A stretch of DNA of 64,000 nucleotides from a bacterium (GCA_024408855.1 JAKSUQ010000009.1:1-64000); one strand, 5' to 3'. Positions 16,034 to 25,638 are shown, counted from the stretch's first letter. Numbers and translations are program-made. The notes: generated by a model from the letters alone, not told the origin.

Positions 16034-17191
16034 TTATTTTTGTGTTTTATATTTTTCAATTACGGAAGACAATCTATCGTGAATATCTTCGATAGTTTTT
16101 ATATCTTCAAGCAATAAACTTTTAACAACATCTTTTTCTTTTATATTACAAATGCTGTTATAATAACGAATAACAGCTTTTTCCAAAGATATAAAATAAT
16201 TTTCTAACAAAGTTATTTTTTCTGGAGTTATATTGATTGGATCTTTAAGATTAATGTTGTAATAGTCAATATTTTTGGCATTTGAAAACAATTTGGACGA
16301 AATCTCGTCTTGGAGTAATTTGGTTATTAAATCGGCATATCTGCTTGCTTCCAAAACGTTTTTATTAGTACTTGTGGGAACAGTTGCTATGTGCAATTGT
16401 TTAAATCTTCTCACATTACCATAGATATTTTCGGATTCATATTCCTTTGCCTTTGCGTATTCAGGTCCCATAAGAATAATGAGTTCGTGCTGAAGATTTT
16501 TAATTTTTGAGTTTTTATTTATAAGTCTAATTTGGATATCTTCATAACCGTTTGGTTTTGCACCGCTACACAGACACTTTTTACCGGAAGGTATACCTAT
16601 AAGTGGCTCATCCTCAGTATTCCTAAGTCTTATATCAATATCGGGCATTTTTACAGATCCTTTTTTGATTTCGCTTGACTTAGGGATATAATCTGTTTTC
16701 TTTGTTACTTCTTTTACCGGTACATCAATTTGTGCTGGGAGATATTCGCTATTCTCAAGTTCCGGTAGTACTTTGTTGAATAAAATTGACAAATCATACG
16801 GGTTTTTAATAAACAAAGTTGCTCTTATTTGATCAGGTACTAATAAACTTCCTGAGCGGGCAATTTTGGACATTACTGATTTTATAGATTTAACGGAATT
16901 GCTTTCGCTATATTCTCGGTCAAAAGAAACGTTCACATTCTTTAATTTTGAAGCCACAGCCTCCAATATATTCATATATTGATTTGCCATTTGTTGAACT
17001 TCAGTATAATTACTGGAAAGTCCATATTCAATAATATCTGCAATTATTGTACCTCCGGCTTTAAACGAAATCGTATCATTTGACAACGGTCCGGAAAGCC
17101 TTAACCCGTAATTTGGAGCTGTATTATTGCTTCTGTTCATCTTGCAAATATGCGGAATTGAACTTATTTGATTTATTGCCGGGATATTCAT
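16034..17191 (-). CDS. uncharacterised protein, possibly Rel-synthetase-like fold, 385 aa
   Basis: No family is recognised with certainty. The N-terminus has two lineage-type motifs, APNYGLRLSG and TISFKAGG. The middle and C-terminal part recall the RelA/SpoT nucleotidyltransferase fold: PDQIRATLFIKNPYDLS resembles the D-x-x-x-R-beta-strand of Rel enzymes, NGYEDIQIRLI resembles GYRSLH, and LQHELIILMGPEYAKAKEYE followed by YGNVRRF resembles the EIQIRT-helix-Y segment. The exact catalytic residues are not all present, so activity is uncertain. AGGAAGA precedes the ATG. It ends five bases from the end of rel, tail to tail. Fold inference is tentative. Confidence 0.5.
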   Translation of the reverse strand: MNIPAINQISSIPHICKMNRSNNTAPNYGLRLSGPLSNDTISFKAGGTIIADIIEYGLSSNYTEVQQMANQYMNILEAVASKLKNVNVSFDREYSESNSVKSIKSVMSKIARSGSLLVPDQIRATLFIKNPYDLSILFNKVLPELENSEYLPAQIDVPVKEVTKKTDYIPKSSEIKKGSVKMPDIDIRLRNTEDEPLIGIPSGKKCLCSGAKPNGYEDIQIRLINKNSKIKNLQHELIILMGPEYAKAKEYESENIYGNVRRFKQLHIATVPTSTNKNVLEASRYADLITKLLQDEISSKLFSNAKNIDYYNINLKDPINITPEKITLLENYFISLEKAVIRYYNSICNIKEKDVVKSLLLEDIKTIEDIHDRLSSVIEKYKTQK

Positions 17192-17406
17192 TATTTATCT
17201 TCCTATCACACATAATAGTAAAACTGCTAAAAATTTTTTTTGCCTAAAGTTATGGCATACCAACTCTTATTAATAAATAAAAGTTTGAAATTTTCAATAC
17301 TTTTGTAAGATATGTATTTACTTAAATTTAATGTTTATTGAAATATTTGTCGGTTTATTTTAGACTTATCATGTCGTTTTTTATAAAAATTAAAAAGGAG
17401 AGAAAC

Positions 17407-18114
17407 ATGAAAAAGAATTTGTTATTTGCACTTTGTTTGGTTTCGTTTGCCTGTGTTAATTCAACGCAAGCAATTGAAGTAAAAAAACCTAATTTAACGA
17501 CATTGAGAAATGTAACCAATGCGGTTACGACAACAGCAACAACAAACAAAACGACAACGACTGCTAATTCCGCACAAACCGTAGCTAAAAATGCTTTAAA
17601 ATCTAAAATTTCAACTATTAACAATAAAGTTGCAGCAACGGATAAATCCGTTCAAAATGCATTTACATCATTGGTTTCAACCTGTTCTTCAAAAGAAGAT
17701 GCAGCTAAAATAAAAGCAAAAGTTAATTCAATTAACTTAAATAAAAACCTAACAGCTGAGCAAAAGAGAGAGAAAATTGCCGAACTTATGCTTGATTACA
17801 ACAACACGCTAAAATCTTCAAAGAGTAAGGTTTCGTCAGAATTACAATCTGCTTCTGCCGCTAAAAAAGCACAACTTCAAAATTCGGTAACGGCAATGAA
17901 GAATGCAAGCTCACAATATCTTAGCATTGCAAATGATTGCAAGGGGGTAATTTCTGATATAGGTAAAACTCCTTCATTAATGATAACCGCATCTGACGAT
18001 TTAGCAAATTTAAAGAATATAATGTCAGGAATGAAAGATAGCGCAAAAGCATTGAATAAACTTGCAGCCCAAACAGTTTCAGTTGCAAATTCCGCAAAAA
18101 TTACTTTGAAATAA
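17407..18114 (+). CDS. secreted helical Lys/Ala/Ser/Thr-rich protein, 235 aa
   Basis: Exported protein of unknown function. MKKNLLFALCLVSFACVNSTQA is a clean type-I signal peptide, with cleavage likely before IEV. The mature part begins with a Thr/Asn-rich stretch and continues as long amphipathic helices with one short turn of homopolymer-like TTTATTNKTTTTAN. I start at ATG 17407, which has AAAGGAGA; a longer in-frame ATG at 17338 has no such site and would bury the signal peptide. Alone in its unit, followed by a strong terminator. It might be periplasmic or envelope-associated. Confidence 0.8.
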   Translation: MKKNLLFALCLVSFACVNSTQAIEVKKPNLTTLRNVTNAVTTTATTNKTTTTANSAQTVAKNALKSKISTINNKVAATDKSVQNAFTSLVSTCSSKEDAAKIKAKVNSINLNKNLTAEQKREKIAELMLDYNNTLKSSKSKVSSELQSASAAKKAQLQNSVTAMKNASSQYLSIANDCKGVISDIGKTPSLMITASDDLANLKNIMSGMKDSAKALNKLAAQTVSVANSAKITLK

Positions 18115-18140
18115 CAATTTGTAAAGTAAATTAATATTTT

Positions 18141-18187
18141 CAAATAACAACAGGGTACAAAGCATCTGCCCTGTTGTTATTTTTTGT
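18141..18187. terminator. strong bidirectional terminator
   Basis: A 13-bp perfect stem AATAACAACAGGG/CCCTGTTGTTATT (18143-18155 with 18169-18181) followed by a T run, between convergent genes. Confidence 0.9.
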
Positions 18188-18204
18188 TTGAATTATTATT
18201 AATC

Positions 18205-19338
18205 TTAAAAGTTTAATTCATCTTTATAAAGTGCTTTACATTCAGGATATCTTTTTACAAAATTTTCATTTAAATCAGGAAATATGCTTATAAGATATTT
18301 AAAAAATGCACACATTAAATCATCTTTTTTTGATAATTTTGTAGGTATGGTTGCGTTTATACATTTGTTTATAATATCTTTTGATATTGTTATTATTTCT
18401 TGCTGTTCATTAGCATTAAGCTGATCAAGATAATATGGTTGGAACTTCATATCTATAAGCAATGTAATCATATCATAAACACTTATCCTATCTTTTTCTT
18501 GTCCTTTGTGTTTATCGGCAAAAGGCTTATATTTATTAAGAGAGTCCAAAACATCTATGAGATTAAACTTTTTATTTTCATAGTCAACTAACAAATTACT
18601 TGAATTTACGGAATCAATAGGCTGATTATTTTCATACAAATATTCCAGTTGTTTTGCTAAATCATTATACGCATCTTGTGGAAAAGCTTTTATTAATCTT
18701 AGTTTATCGGAGTATTCCAAAGCCATTTCCCTTGTAACTTTGTCATTCTTGGTAATATAGTTTATAACCTGAAGGAAATCCGAAACTAAATGAGGTTCTC
18801 CTGCTATGTATTTCTTGATTATTATATCACTCCCGTTTGTTGCAAAAGGTTGACCAAAATTGTATTCACAAAATACCAAAGGAGTTTCATTAATTTTATC
18901 TTTTTTATCATGTGGATTATCATATAGGTATCCGATTAAATATTCAGGCATTTTGGGAATTTTAAAAATTTGTTTTTCTCGTCCGTGCGCTAATTCAACA
19001 CCGGTATTAATAACAGAAGCAACAGTATCTTCTAAAGGAATTGTTCCGTATGCTTTTTTATACTCCTTCAAAAACTCACTGTATAATTTTTTTGAAGTTA
19101 ATGGTATTCCTTTGAAAGATGTGTTTTTGCTAATTTTTAAATATTCGTTTGAAAAATTATTATTTGTTTTATGAAAATATAAAGTATCTCCGTTAGAATT
19201 TTTTTTGATAATTATGCTGTTATCAAATGTTTTAATACTGTTATTCGAATAACAACAAGGTCTAACAGCAAATCTACCTGACTTTCTTGTGTATGAATTT
19301 CGTTTCTGAATATCCGTTATACAAGAATTTATTAACAT
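18205..19338 (-). CDS. protein-kinase-like fold protein with SFKG motif, 377 aa
   Basis: Uncharacterised. The N-terminal 75 residues look disordered and end with NTSFKGIPL. The rest follows the order of a small kinase: GREKQIFKIPKMPEYLIGYL (a possible beta3 lysine and alpha-C region), NGSDIIIKKYIAGEPHL (hinge-like), then PIDSVNSSNLLVDYENKKF and NLIDVLDSL, which resemble the catalytic D-x(4,5)-N-x-L-x-D and the metal-binding Asp. No glycine-rich loop is clear. The ATG at 19338 follows GAGGAAAG; an upstream GTG lies in that site. Kinase fold is inferred from motif order only. Confidence 0.55.
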   Translation of the reverse strand: MLINSCITDIQKRNSYTRKSGRFAVRPCCYSNNSIKTFDNSIIIKKNSNGDTLYFHKTNNNFSNEYLKISKNTSFKGIPLTSKKLYSEFLKEYKKAYGTIPLEDTVASVINTGVELAHGREKQIFKIPKMPEYLIGYLYDNPHDKKDKINETPLVFCEYNFGQPFATNGSDIIIKKYIAGEPHLVSDFLQVINYITKNDKVTREMALEYSDKLRLIKAFPQDAYNDLAKQLEYLYENNQPIDSVNSSNLLVDYENKKFNLIDVLDSLNKYKPFADKHKGQEKDRISVYDMITLLIDMKFQPYYLDQLNANEQQEIITISKDIINKCINATIPTKLSKKDDLMCAFFKYLISIFPDLNENFVKRYPECKALYKDELNF

Positions 19339-19384
19339 TATTACTTTCCTCACAAATTATACAATTTGTAAAAATTGTCCTTTT

Positions 19385-20239
19385 TTATTCTGATGTTGCG
19401 ATGACTTCATCTTTTGGTCTAAAAATTGTAAACAAAGATGCTAAAAATAATCCAAAAACAGCTCCGTTTAAGATACGATTTGGTTTTCGTGGTTTTGAAA
19501 TATAATCTTTTACTTTATCAGAACATTCTGACAATAAATTATTTCTTTTATTCTCAAAATTTTGAATTGCATTTTTAGCTTCTTCTGTATAATTTCTTTC
19601 GGCTTTAATACCAAGTTCTTTTGCCTTTTGATGTATCAAGTCATATTGTTTATTATAGTTTTCAATCGCTGTATCTAATTTTGCAACATCTTCTTTAAAA
19701 AGTTCGTTATATTTTTGATTATTTCCGGAGATAATATCAAAAGCCTTTTGATTAAGTTCTTTTTCACTAAGGTTATTAATTGCGCTTTGGTCTATTCCAA
19801 AATCTGAAGCCTTTGTTTTAAGGTGTTTTACCAGTTTATTTTGATTTTGTTTTTTTACATCAATCAACTGTTGGGCGACGGTGTCATATTTTTGTAGCAG
19901 TCCTTTTGCGTTTAGTTCAAGTTCTTTGTTCCATTCAAAATTTTTGTTGTTATCGGTTATCAGTTTGATATTACTTTCAATACTTGCATTCTTGTTATAG
20001 TATTCATCTCTTATCAGAGTTAATTTATTATATGCCTCTGCCCTTTCGCCACTTGCTCTTTTTTTATGTTTTTCAAAAGTGTCTTGTTTTTCATTAACTA
20101 CATCTGCAAAAGAATTATATCTTGGTTTCATAAAACCCCAAGGAGAGATTATTCCAATGACAGCACCAGTTGCTAATCCTTTCGTAAAATACGGAATGGC
20201 AGATGGTCTCGAATTTTGTATTGTCAAGTCGTCAGACAT
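19385..20239 (-). CDS. membrane-anchored coiled-coil protein, 284 aa
   Basis: Unknown function. A hydrophobic segment near the N-terminus (YFTKGLATGAVIGIISPWGF) and another near the C-terminus (ILNGAVFGLFLASLFTIF) bracket about 220 residues of charged, coiled-coil-like helix rich in Lys, Asn, Glu and Gln. It may therefore span or tether to the membrane at both ends. I start at ATG 20239, with AAAGGT upstream; three extra codons from a TTG are unlikely. It lies 46 bases upstream of the kinase-like gene on the same strand, so the two may be expressed together. Confidence 0.7.
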   Translation of the reverse strand: MSDDLTIQNSRPSAIPYFTKGLATGAVIGIISPWGFMKPRYNSFADVVNEKQDTFEKHKKRASGERAEAYNKLTLIRDEYYNKNASIESNIKLITDNNKNFEWNKELELNAKGLLQKYDTVAQQLIDVKKQNQNKLVKHLKTKASDFGIDQSAINNLSEKELNQKAFDIISGNNQKYNELFKEDVAKLDTAIENYNKQYDLIHQKAKELGIKAERNYTEEAKNAIQNFENKRNNLLSECSDKVKDYISKPRKPNRILNGAVFGLFLASLFTIFRPKDEVIATSE

Positions 20240-20483
20240 AAAAAACAAACCTTTACAACTTCAACTACAATATAAAGTACCAAACACATGATAAATTGCC
20301 AAGATATAGATTTCATTTTACAAAATTTTACAATGCGGATAAGTTCCAATTTAAGGTGCAATCGAACTTTGATGTCGCTTAATCTTGCTTGTAGATTGAT
20401 TTTATCAATGAAGGATGCTGTCTTTATTCAATGGAAAGATTTTTATTTTTCCTTAACAAAAAATACCTATTCGTATTTGTAGT

Positions 20484-20843
20484 TCAAATATTAATAAAAC
20501 GTTTAAATTCTTCTATAATACCGCTAATATTTTCTTTCCAGATTCTTGCGGTGCCCTTGTAATAAGGTTTATACTCATCAATGATGTTTTTGGGTAAAAC
20601 TTTTCCATCAGAAAGGGTATGTGCGATATTTTCTAAATATTCATCTTGTGCATCTCTATATTCAATATCAAATTTTCTCATATCCTCATCTGCGTCATAA
20701 TGTACAAGTGCATGGTATGCGCACTCAATACTGCTATCCTTTGTTTGCGGAAATAATTTTATAGCTTCTCTTACAATGATTTGTTCTGTCAAAACGGACA
20801 TAATCAGTCTGCTGACAAATTTTCTGTCATCAATTTCTTTCAT
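20484..20843 (-). CDS. hypothetical protein, 119 aa
   Basis: Unrecognised helical cytoplasmic protein (MKEIDDRKFVSRLIMSVLTE...), with a central ECAYHALVHYDADEDMRKFD and a Lys/Tyr/Glu-rich C-terminus. It starts two bases after the TAA of the lipoprotein gene and has no clear ribosome site of its own, so it is probably translated by coupling. Membership in the lipoprotein transcript is the only functional clue. Confidence 0.7.
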   Translation of the reverse strand: MKEIDDRKFVSRLIMSVLTEQIIVREAIKLFPQTKDSSIECAYHALVHYDADEDMRKFDIEYRDAQDEYLENIAHTLSDGKVLPKNIIDEYKPYYKGTARIWKENISGIIEEFKRFINI

Positions 20844-20845
20844 AA

Positions 20846-21103
20846 TTAATATTTTGTATTAAGTCTGAAGTCAAAATTTACGTCATCAGGTCCTAATTTC
20901 GCATCATAACGTAATTTTAGTCCTTCGCTTAAATCAATAGTTTTTTTTATATTCCCGATTGTGTTTTTAGTCTCTGCTGGCAAGTATTTTACCAATCGCC
21001 TTTGATAGTTTATTGTTTGTTGTTTTCCGGTTCTTGATTTGCAAGCAGTAAACATCAGGCAAGCAACAATGAGGAAGATAATTACCAACCCGTATTTTTT
21101 CAT
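20846..21103 (-). CDS. small lipoprotein, 85 aa
   Basis: The N-terminus MKKYGLVIIFLIVACLMFTAC is a lipoprotein signal, with MFTAC as the lipobox; cleavage at Cys21 would anchor a 65-residue basic peptide. The mature chain has no recognised domain. Its start lies just behind a possible promoter (21135-21162) and it is coupled to the 119-aa gene. Confidence 0.75.
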   Translation of the reverse strand: MKKYGLVIIFLIVACLMFTACKSRTGKQQTINYQRRLVKYLPAETKNTIGNIKKTIDLSEGLKLRYDAKLGPDDVNFDFRLNTKY

Positions 21104-21134
21104 ATAAAACTCTCTAAATTGGGATTACAATTAT

Positions 21135-21162
21135 ATTATATCAATTTTTTTTAATACTTCAA
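21135..21162 (-). promoter_or_regulatory. promoter for the lipoprotein gene
   Basis: Minus strand TTGAAG, 16-base spacer, TATAAT; the -35 overlaps the end of the upstream deacetylase gene. Confidence 0.45.
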
Positions 21163-22001
21163 GAGTTATAATTTGTAATTTTAAAACCCATATTTTCGAT
21201 TGAGTTTTTTAATTCATCATTTTGGGTTATTAAAAATTCGGTATAATGGTTATCTTGTCTTTCATCTGTGTATTTGCACGGATGTATAAGGGCTTCTGTT
21301 ATAGAGCTATCAGGAATGTTTTTTAATCCGTGACATATTGTTCTGTTATCCATTATTGAAGTATACAAAATCCCGACTAAAAAATTGTTTGTTTTTAATT
21401 CGTATTTTTTGATTGTATGTTTGTTTATAAGAGTAAAACCTGTAAGTAAAAGGTTTTTAATAATATTTATTGGAAGTTTGTTATTAAAAATCATTTTTCG
21501 TTCAGGTACAATATATGGAATTTCAAATTGAGTTCGTACATATTTTATTTTATATTCGTTTGCAAGTCTGCAAACTAAATCAAAAATTTTCGGAATTGAA
21601 TGTGTGTGAACGTGAGAATCTATATGCGAAACTTTTGTTTTGCTTATAATTTTTTCTATTTGAGCTCTAAATTCTACTTCAACTTGTTCCATAAAAAGTT
21701 TTTTATCGGAGCCGTATGCTTTTTTCAGCAAATCAGTATATGAATTACTAAATTTTTGTTCATTATTAACCAATAATGTCGGACGTTCTGTTAATGAATA
21801 GCCCTCGATAATATTTAAATGCACACCGATACTTAAATCTTTGCAAGACGGTATAACGCGTTCAACTGCATCCGCAAATTCCAACCCGTTAGCGACAAGA
21901 CTTGCACTTTTCAATAAGCCTTTATCATATCCAAGCAAGACAGCATCATTAAATTCACGACTCATTCCGAAATCATCTGCATTTAATATAAAATTTTTCA
22001 T
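21159..22001 (-). CDS. ChbG/HpnK (YdjC)-family carbohydrate deacetylase
   Basis: Metal-dependent deacetylase of N-acetylated sugars or hopanoid/glycolipid precursors. Signatures: ILNADDFGMSREFNDAV (Asp9-Asp10), IGVHLNIIEGYSLT (His61) and VSHIDSHVHTHSIPKIFDL (His126, His130, His134 region), which carry the metal ligands and catalytic Asp of the family. Length 280 aa is normal. GGAGAT precedes the ATG. It follows typA by 20 bases and is probably in its transcript. The actual substrate, chitooligosaccharide or a lipid-linked sugar, cannot be told. Confidence 0.85.
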   Translation of the reverse strand: MKNFILNADDFGMSREFNDAVLLGYDKGLLKSASLVANGLEFADAVERVIPSCKDLSIGVHLNIIEGYSLTERPTLLVNNEQKFSNSYTDLLKKAYGSDKKLFMEQVEVEFRAQIEKIISKTKVSHIDSHVHTHSIPKIFDLVCRLANEYKIKYVRTQFEIPYIVPERKMIFNNKLPINIIKNLLLTGFTLINKHTIKKYELKTNNFLVGILYTSIMDNRTICHGLKNIPDSSITEALIHPCKYTDERQDNHYTEFLITQNDELKNSIENMGFKITNYNS

Positions 22002-22021
22002 GCTATCTCCATGTTAAGCGG

Positions 22022-23818
22022 TTATATACTTCGGAATTTAACCAAATCTTGTTTCCTCATTCGTATATTTTGAGGAGTAATTTCCACCAATTCATCATCT
22101 CCGATATATTCAAGGCATTCTTCTAAGGATAATTCTTTGTGTGCTTGCAACGTAACCATTACGTCAGCAGTGGAACTTCTCATGTTTGTTAATTTTTTTG
22201 TTTTACAAATATTAACAACGATATCTTGAGCCTTGTTTCCTTCTCCGATAATCATTCCTCTGTATACTTTTGTTTTAGGAGTTACAAAGAAAACTCCTCT
22301 GTCTTCGAATTGAGCTAATGCATACGGAATAGCTTCACCTTGTTCATGAGCAAGGATTGAACCGCTTCTTTGTTTTGGAATATCTCCGGCGTAAGGTTTG
22401 TAATCATCAAAAGTATGATACATGATACCCTCACCGCGGGTCATTCTTATAAATTCCGAGCGAAATCCGATTAAACCTCTTGCCGGAATTGAAAAATGCA
22501 TAACTGTTCTTCCGTTTGCGTTATTCATTTTTTCCATATTTGCTTTTCTGCCAGAAAGTCTATCAATACAGCTTCCTGCATATTCTTCAGGAACATCAAT
22601 TAATAAGTTTTCAAAAGGTTCGTGTTGTTCTCCGTTTATGGTTTTATAAATTACTTCCGGCTTTGAAACTTGAAATTCGTAACCTTCTCTACGCATTGTT
22701 TCTATAAGTATGCCCAAGTGCAGTTCGCCTCTGCCGCTCACTTTGAAACAGTCTGTTGAATCAGTGTCTTCAACTTTTAAACTTACATTTTTTTCTAATT
22801 CATCATAAAGACGTTTTCTTATTTGTCTTGAAGTAACAAACTTTCCTTCTTGACCGGCATATGGACTGTCATTTACAGAAAAATTCATCTGTAATGTCGG
22901 TTCATCAACTTTTATCAATGGCAAAGCCTCGATGTTATTCGGATCACATAGAGTTTCACCTATTAAAATATCTGAGAATCCTGCAATACCAACTATATCT
23001 CCTGCTTCCGCATAATCAATTTCGACTCTGCCTAAGTCTTTAAAACCGTATAATTTAGTAATTTTACTCTTATTTACGTTTCCGTTTGAATCAATCCAAG
23101 CAACTATATCTTGAGAATGTACAATGCCGTTGGCAACACGTCCGACAACAATTCTGCCTACATATTCATTGTAATCAAGGGTTGTAGCTCTGAATTGAAA
23201 AGGTTTTTCGATATTGCCAACAGGTTCTGCAATGTTTTCTATAATACAGTCAAGGAGTGGTGTCATTCCGTTCCTTTCGTCGTTGAGATTTTTAATTGCA
23301 AATCCCTGTAAACTACTTGAGTATATGTAAGGAAAATCTATCAAATCTTCTCTGTCTGTTAATTCTGTGAACAAATCAAAAACTTTATCCAAAGCTCCAT
23401 CAGGGTCAGCTGCCGGCTTATCAATTTTGTTTATTACGACTATAATTTTTATTCCAAGTTCCAAAGCCTTTGATAAAACAAATCTTGTTTGTGGCATAGG
23501 ACCTTCAGCAGCATCAACAATCAACAAAGCTCCGTCAACCATTCCCAAAACCCGTTCAACTTCACCACCGAAGTCTGCGTGTCCCGGAGTATCAATAACG
23601 TTTATTTTAATTCCTTTGTGATTTATTGAAATATTTTTTGCCAAGATTGTAATTCCGCGTTCACGCTCCAAATCATTACTGTCAAGAACGCGTTCTTGCA
23701 TTTGCTGATTTTCACGGAAAATTCCGCTTTGTTTTAAAAGACAATCTACAAGTGTTGTTTTACCGTGGTCAACGTGTGCTATTATTGCTATATTTCGTAT
23801 GTTTTTCTTTTCGTTCAT
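22022..23818 (-). CDS. typA: translational GTPase TypA/BipA
   Basis: Ribosome-associated GTPase for 50S assembly and stress or cold response. The G domain is complete: AHVDHGKTTLVDCLL (G1), DSNDLERERGITILAKN (G2), DTPGHADFGGEVERVL (G3), VINKIDKP (G4). The EF-G-like domains III/V follow, with RGELHLGILIETMRREGYE, and the C-terminal region specific to TypA. 598 aa is normal. It is separated from recA by about 250 bases with two hairpins. Confidence 0.96.
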   Translation of the reverse strand: MNEKKNIRNIAIIAHVDHGKTTLVDCLLKQSGIFRENQQMQERVLDSNDLERERGITILAKNISINHKGIKINVIDTPGHADFGGEVERVLGMVDGALLIVDAAEGPMPQTRFVLSKALELGIKIIVVINKIDKPAADPDGALDKVFDLFTELTDREDLIDFPYIYSSSLQGFAIKNLNDERNGMTPLLDCIIENIAEPVGNIEKPFQFRATTLDYNEYVGRIVVGRVANGIVHSQDIVAWIDSNGNVNKSKITKLYGFKDLGRVEIDYAEAGDIVGIAGFSDILIGETLCDPNNIEALPLIKVDEPTLQMNFSVNDSPYAGQEGKFVTSRQIRKRLYDELEKNVSLKVEDTDSTDCFKVSGRGELHLGILIETMRREGYEFQVSKPEVIYKTINGEQHEPFENLLIDVPEEYAGSCIDRLSGRKANMEKMNNANGRTVMHFSIPARGLIGFRSEFIRMTRGEGIMYHTFDDYKPYAGDIPKQRSGSILAHEQGEAIPYALAQFEDRGVFFVTPKTKVYRGMIIGEGNKAQDIVVNICKTKKLTNMRSSTADVMVTLQAHKELSLEECLEYIGDDELVEITPQNIRMRKQDLVKFRSI

Positions 23819-23884
23819 AATTAATCTCTTTTAGTGTAGTATTTACACCTATATTGTAAGGCTAAAATCTTTAAATGCAAGCAA

Positions 23885-23920
23885 ATAAAAGGAAAGTCTT
23901 GCAGTGTGTTGCAAGACTCA
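23885..23920 (-). terminator. hairpin between recA and typA
   Basis: Nine-bp stem AGTCTTGCA/TGCAAGACT (23895-23903 with 23910-23918), followed in the minus direction by a T-rich tract (TTCCTTTTATT). It may terminate or attenuate transcription coming from recA. Confidence 0.6.
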
Positions 23921-24042
23921 AAAATATACATTTACCCCAATTACCTTATACCATATATTTTATATTTTTGTCAAGATGTGGCAAAAATATCTAAAACACT
24001 TGCGGTACAAGGACTCTCTCCTATCTTTTTTATAAATCATAC

Positions 24043-24071
24043 AAAAGCATGATTTAAATAGGCATGCTTTT
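24043..24071 (-). terminator. hairpin overlapping the recA stop codon
   Basis: AAAAGCATG pairs with CATGCTTTT (24043-24051 with 24063-24071). In the minus direction the upstream arm contains part of the recA TAA, and TTTT ends the hairpin. Terminator or 3'-end stabiliser. Confidence 0.5.
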
Positions 24072-25092
24072 AGTTTTCGGAAGATAATTTTTCACGAATT
24101 AAAGTTTCGATTTCTGCAAGCATTTCAGGATTACTTGCAAGATACTCTTTTGCCTTATCTCTGCCTTGACCTAATTTTTCTTCTTTAAAGCTAAACCATG
24201 AACCTGATTTTTTTACGATATCAAAATTAACAGCAACGTCAAGGATATTTCCGATTTTACAAATACCTTTGCCGAAAATAATATCAAATTCTGCCATTCT
24301 GAAAGGCGGAGCTACTTTGTTTTTCAAAATTCTAACACGAACATGGTTTCCGACATCTTCGCCGTCGCCTTTTAAGCCTTCAACACGCTTGATTTCCATG
24401 CGAACAGAAGAATAATATTTTAGAGCATTACCGCCGGTTGTAGTTTCAGGATTACCGTACATAACACCGATTTTTTGTCTTAGTTGATTAATAAAGATAA
24501 CGGTAGTATTTGTTTTGCCAATGACACCTGTCAATTTTCTTAATGCTTTTGACATAAGTCTTGCTTGAAGTCCCATTTGTTGATCTTCCATTGAACCCTC
24601 GATTTCGGCTTTTGGAACAAGAGCTGCAACAGAGTCAACCACGATAATGTCAACCGCACCTGAACGTACAAGCTCTTCTGTAATATCGAGTGCTTGTTCT
24701 CCTGTATCAGGTTGAGAAATAAGAAGCTCATCTACATTAACGCCCAAATTTCTTGCATATTCCGGATCAAGTGCGTGTTCAGCGTCAACAAATGCTGCGA
24801 TACCTCCCTTTTTCTGGCATTCAGCGACGATATGTTGAGCCAAAGTAGTTTTACCTGATGATTCAGGACCATAAACTTCGATGATACGTCCTCTTGGAAT
24901 ACCGCCGACTCCTAAAGCTATATCAAGAGCCAAAGAACCGGTAGGAATGGTTTCTACACTAACTAAAGGTTTGTCGCCAAGTTTCATAATAGAACCTTTA
25001 CCGAAATCTTTTTCAATTTTTTCGATTGCCAACTTTAAGGCCTTGCTTCTTTCGTCAGCAACGGCAACGGTTGTATCTTCTTTTACTGCCAT
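24070..25092 (-). CDS. recA: recombinase RecA
   Basis: DNA strand-exchange ATPase for homologous recombination and SOS induction. Walker A GPESSGKT (residues 75-82), Walker [16 protein letters not shown], the MAW-type [19 protein letters not shown], and loop [19 protein letters not shown] all match. 340 aa is full length. A short GGGGT precedes the ATG. No LexA box is obvious upstream. It follows the coiled-coil HTH-like gene by 36 bases and may share its transcript. Confidence 0.97.
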   Translation of the reverse strand: MAVKEDTTVAVADERSKALKLAIEKIEKDFGKGSIMKLGDKPLVSVETIPTGSLALDIALGVGGIPRGRIIEVYGPESSGKTTLAQHIVAECQKKGGIAAFVDAEHALDPEYARNLGVNVDELLISQPDTGEQALDITEELVRSGAVDIIVVDSVAALVPKAEIEGSMEDQQMGLQARLMSKALRKLTGVIGKTNTTVIFINQLRQKIGVMYGNPETTTGGNALKYYSSVRMEIKRVEGLKGDGEDVGNHVRVRILKNKVAPPFRMAEFDIIFGKGICKIGNILDVAVNFDIVKKSGSWFSFKEEKLGQGRDKAKEYLASNPEMLAEIETLIREKLSSEN

Positions 25093-25128
25093 AATTTTTA
25101 CCCCAAAATCTGTAACATAAAACGATTA

Positions 25129-25638
25129 TTATAAAAGAATACTATTTTCTTCTTCTTTTTTAACATAAAATCCGCACAAAAGCGGTTTGAAGCTATTTAG
25201 TATATTTTTCAACTTAAAATTTTCTTTATTCAATTCATTAACTTTATTTTTAAGATTTTCGTTTTCGGTTTTGCATCTTACGAGTTCCAAAACTACATCA
25301 TCCATGCCTTCGAGTTTTTCGTCGATTAATTTTGTCATAGAAGATGTGATATTATCTTCCATTCTGCTTAAAGTATCTAACAAATTATCAACAACAACTT
25401 GTGAATTATTCTTGGAAATAACGGACAAAGCTGATTTTTTTTCAGTCATTGCTGTAATTGCAGAAGTTTTTGCACTTTTTAATTTTTTTACTTCATCAAT
25501 AGAGAAGTAAATTTGACCATTGCCGTTTTTCTTAGGGCTAACAGAAGTTTTTTTGCACAACTCCACGATTTCTTTGTTATCTACATTCAAAAGTTTTCTA
25601 ACATCATCCGGTAAAAGTACCTTTTGTTGATTACTCAT
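25129..25638 (-). CDS. HTH-like coiled-coil protein upstream of recA, 169 aa
   Basis: Residues 8-55 (LLPDDVRKLLNVDNKEIVEL ... GQIYFSIDEVKKL) look like a MerR/excisionase-type winged-helix DNA-binding head. A variable linker follows, then a long coiled coil (about 120-150, MDDVVLELVRCKTENENLKN). Similar head-plus-coil proteins regulate chromosome or cell-cycle functions, but I do not recognise this one. GGAGAG precedes the ATG. Only 36 bases separate it from recA. Confidence 0.7.
   Translation of the reverse strand: MSNQQKVLLPDDVRKLLNVDNKEIVELCKKTSVSPKKNGNGQIYFSIDEVKKLKSAKTSAITAMTEKKSALSVISKNNSQVVVDNLLDTLSRMEDNITSSMTKLIDEKLEGMDDVVLELVRCKTENENLKNKVNELNKENFKLKNILNSFKPLLCGFYVKKEEENSILL

Noticed and set aside
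20288-20482. A 64-codon plus-strand frame between two minus-strand genes
   Set aside because: No Shine-Dalgarno and no family likeness; probably chance.
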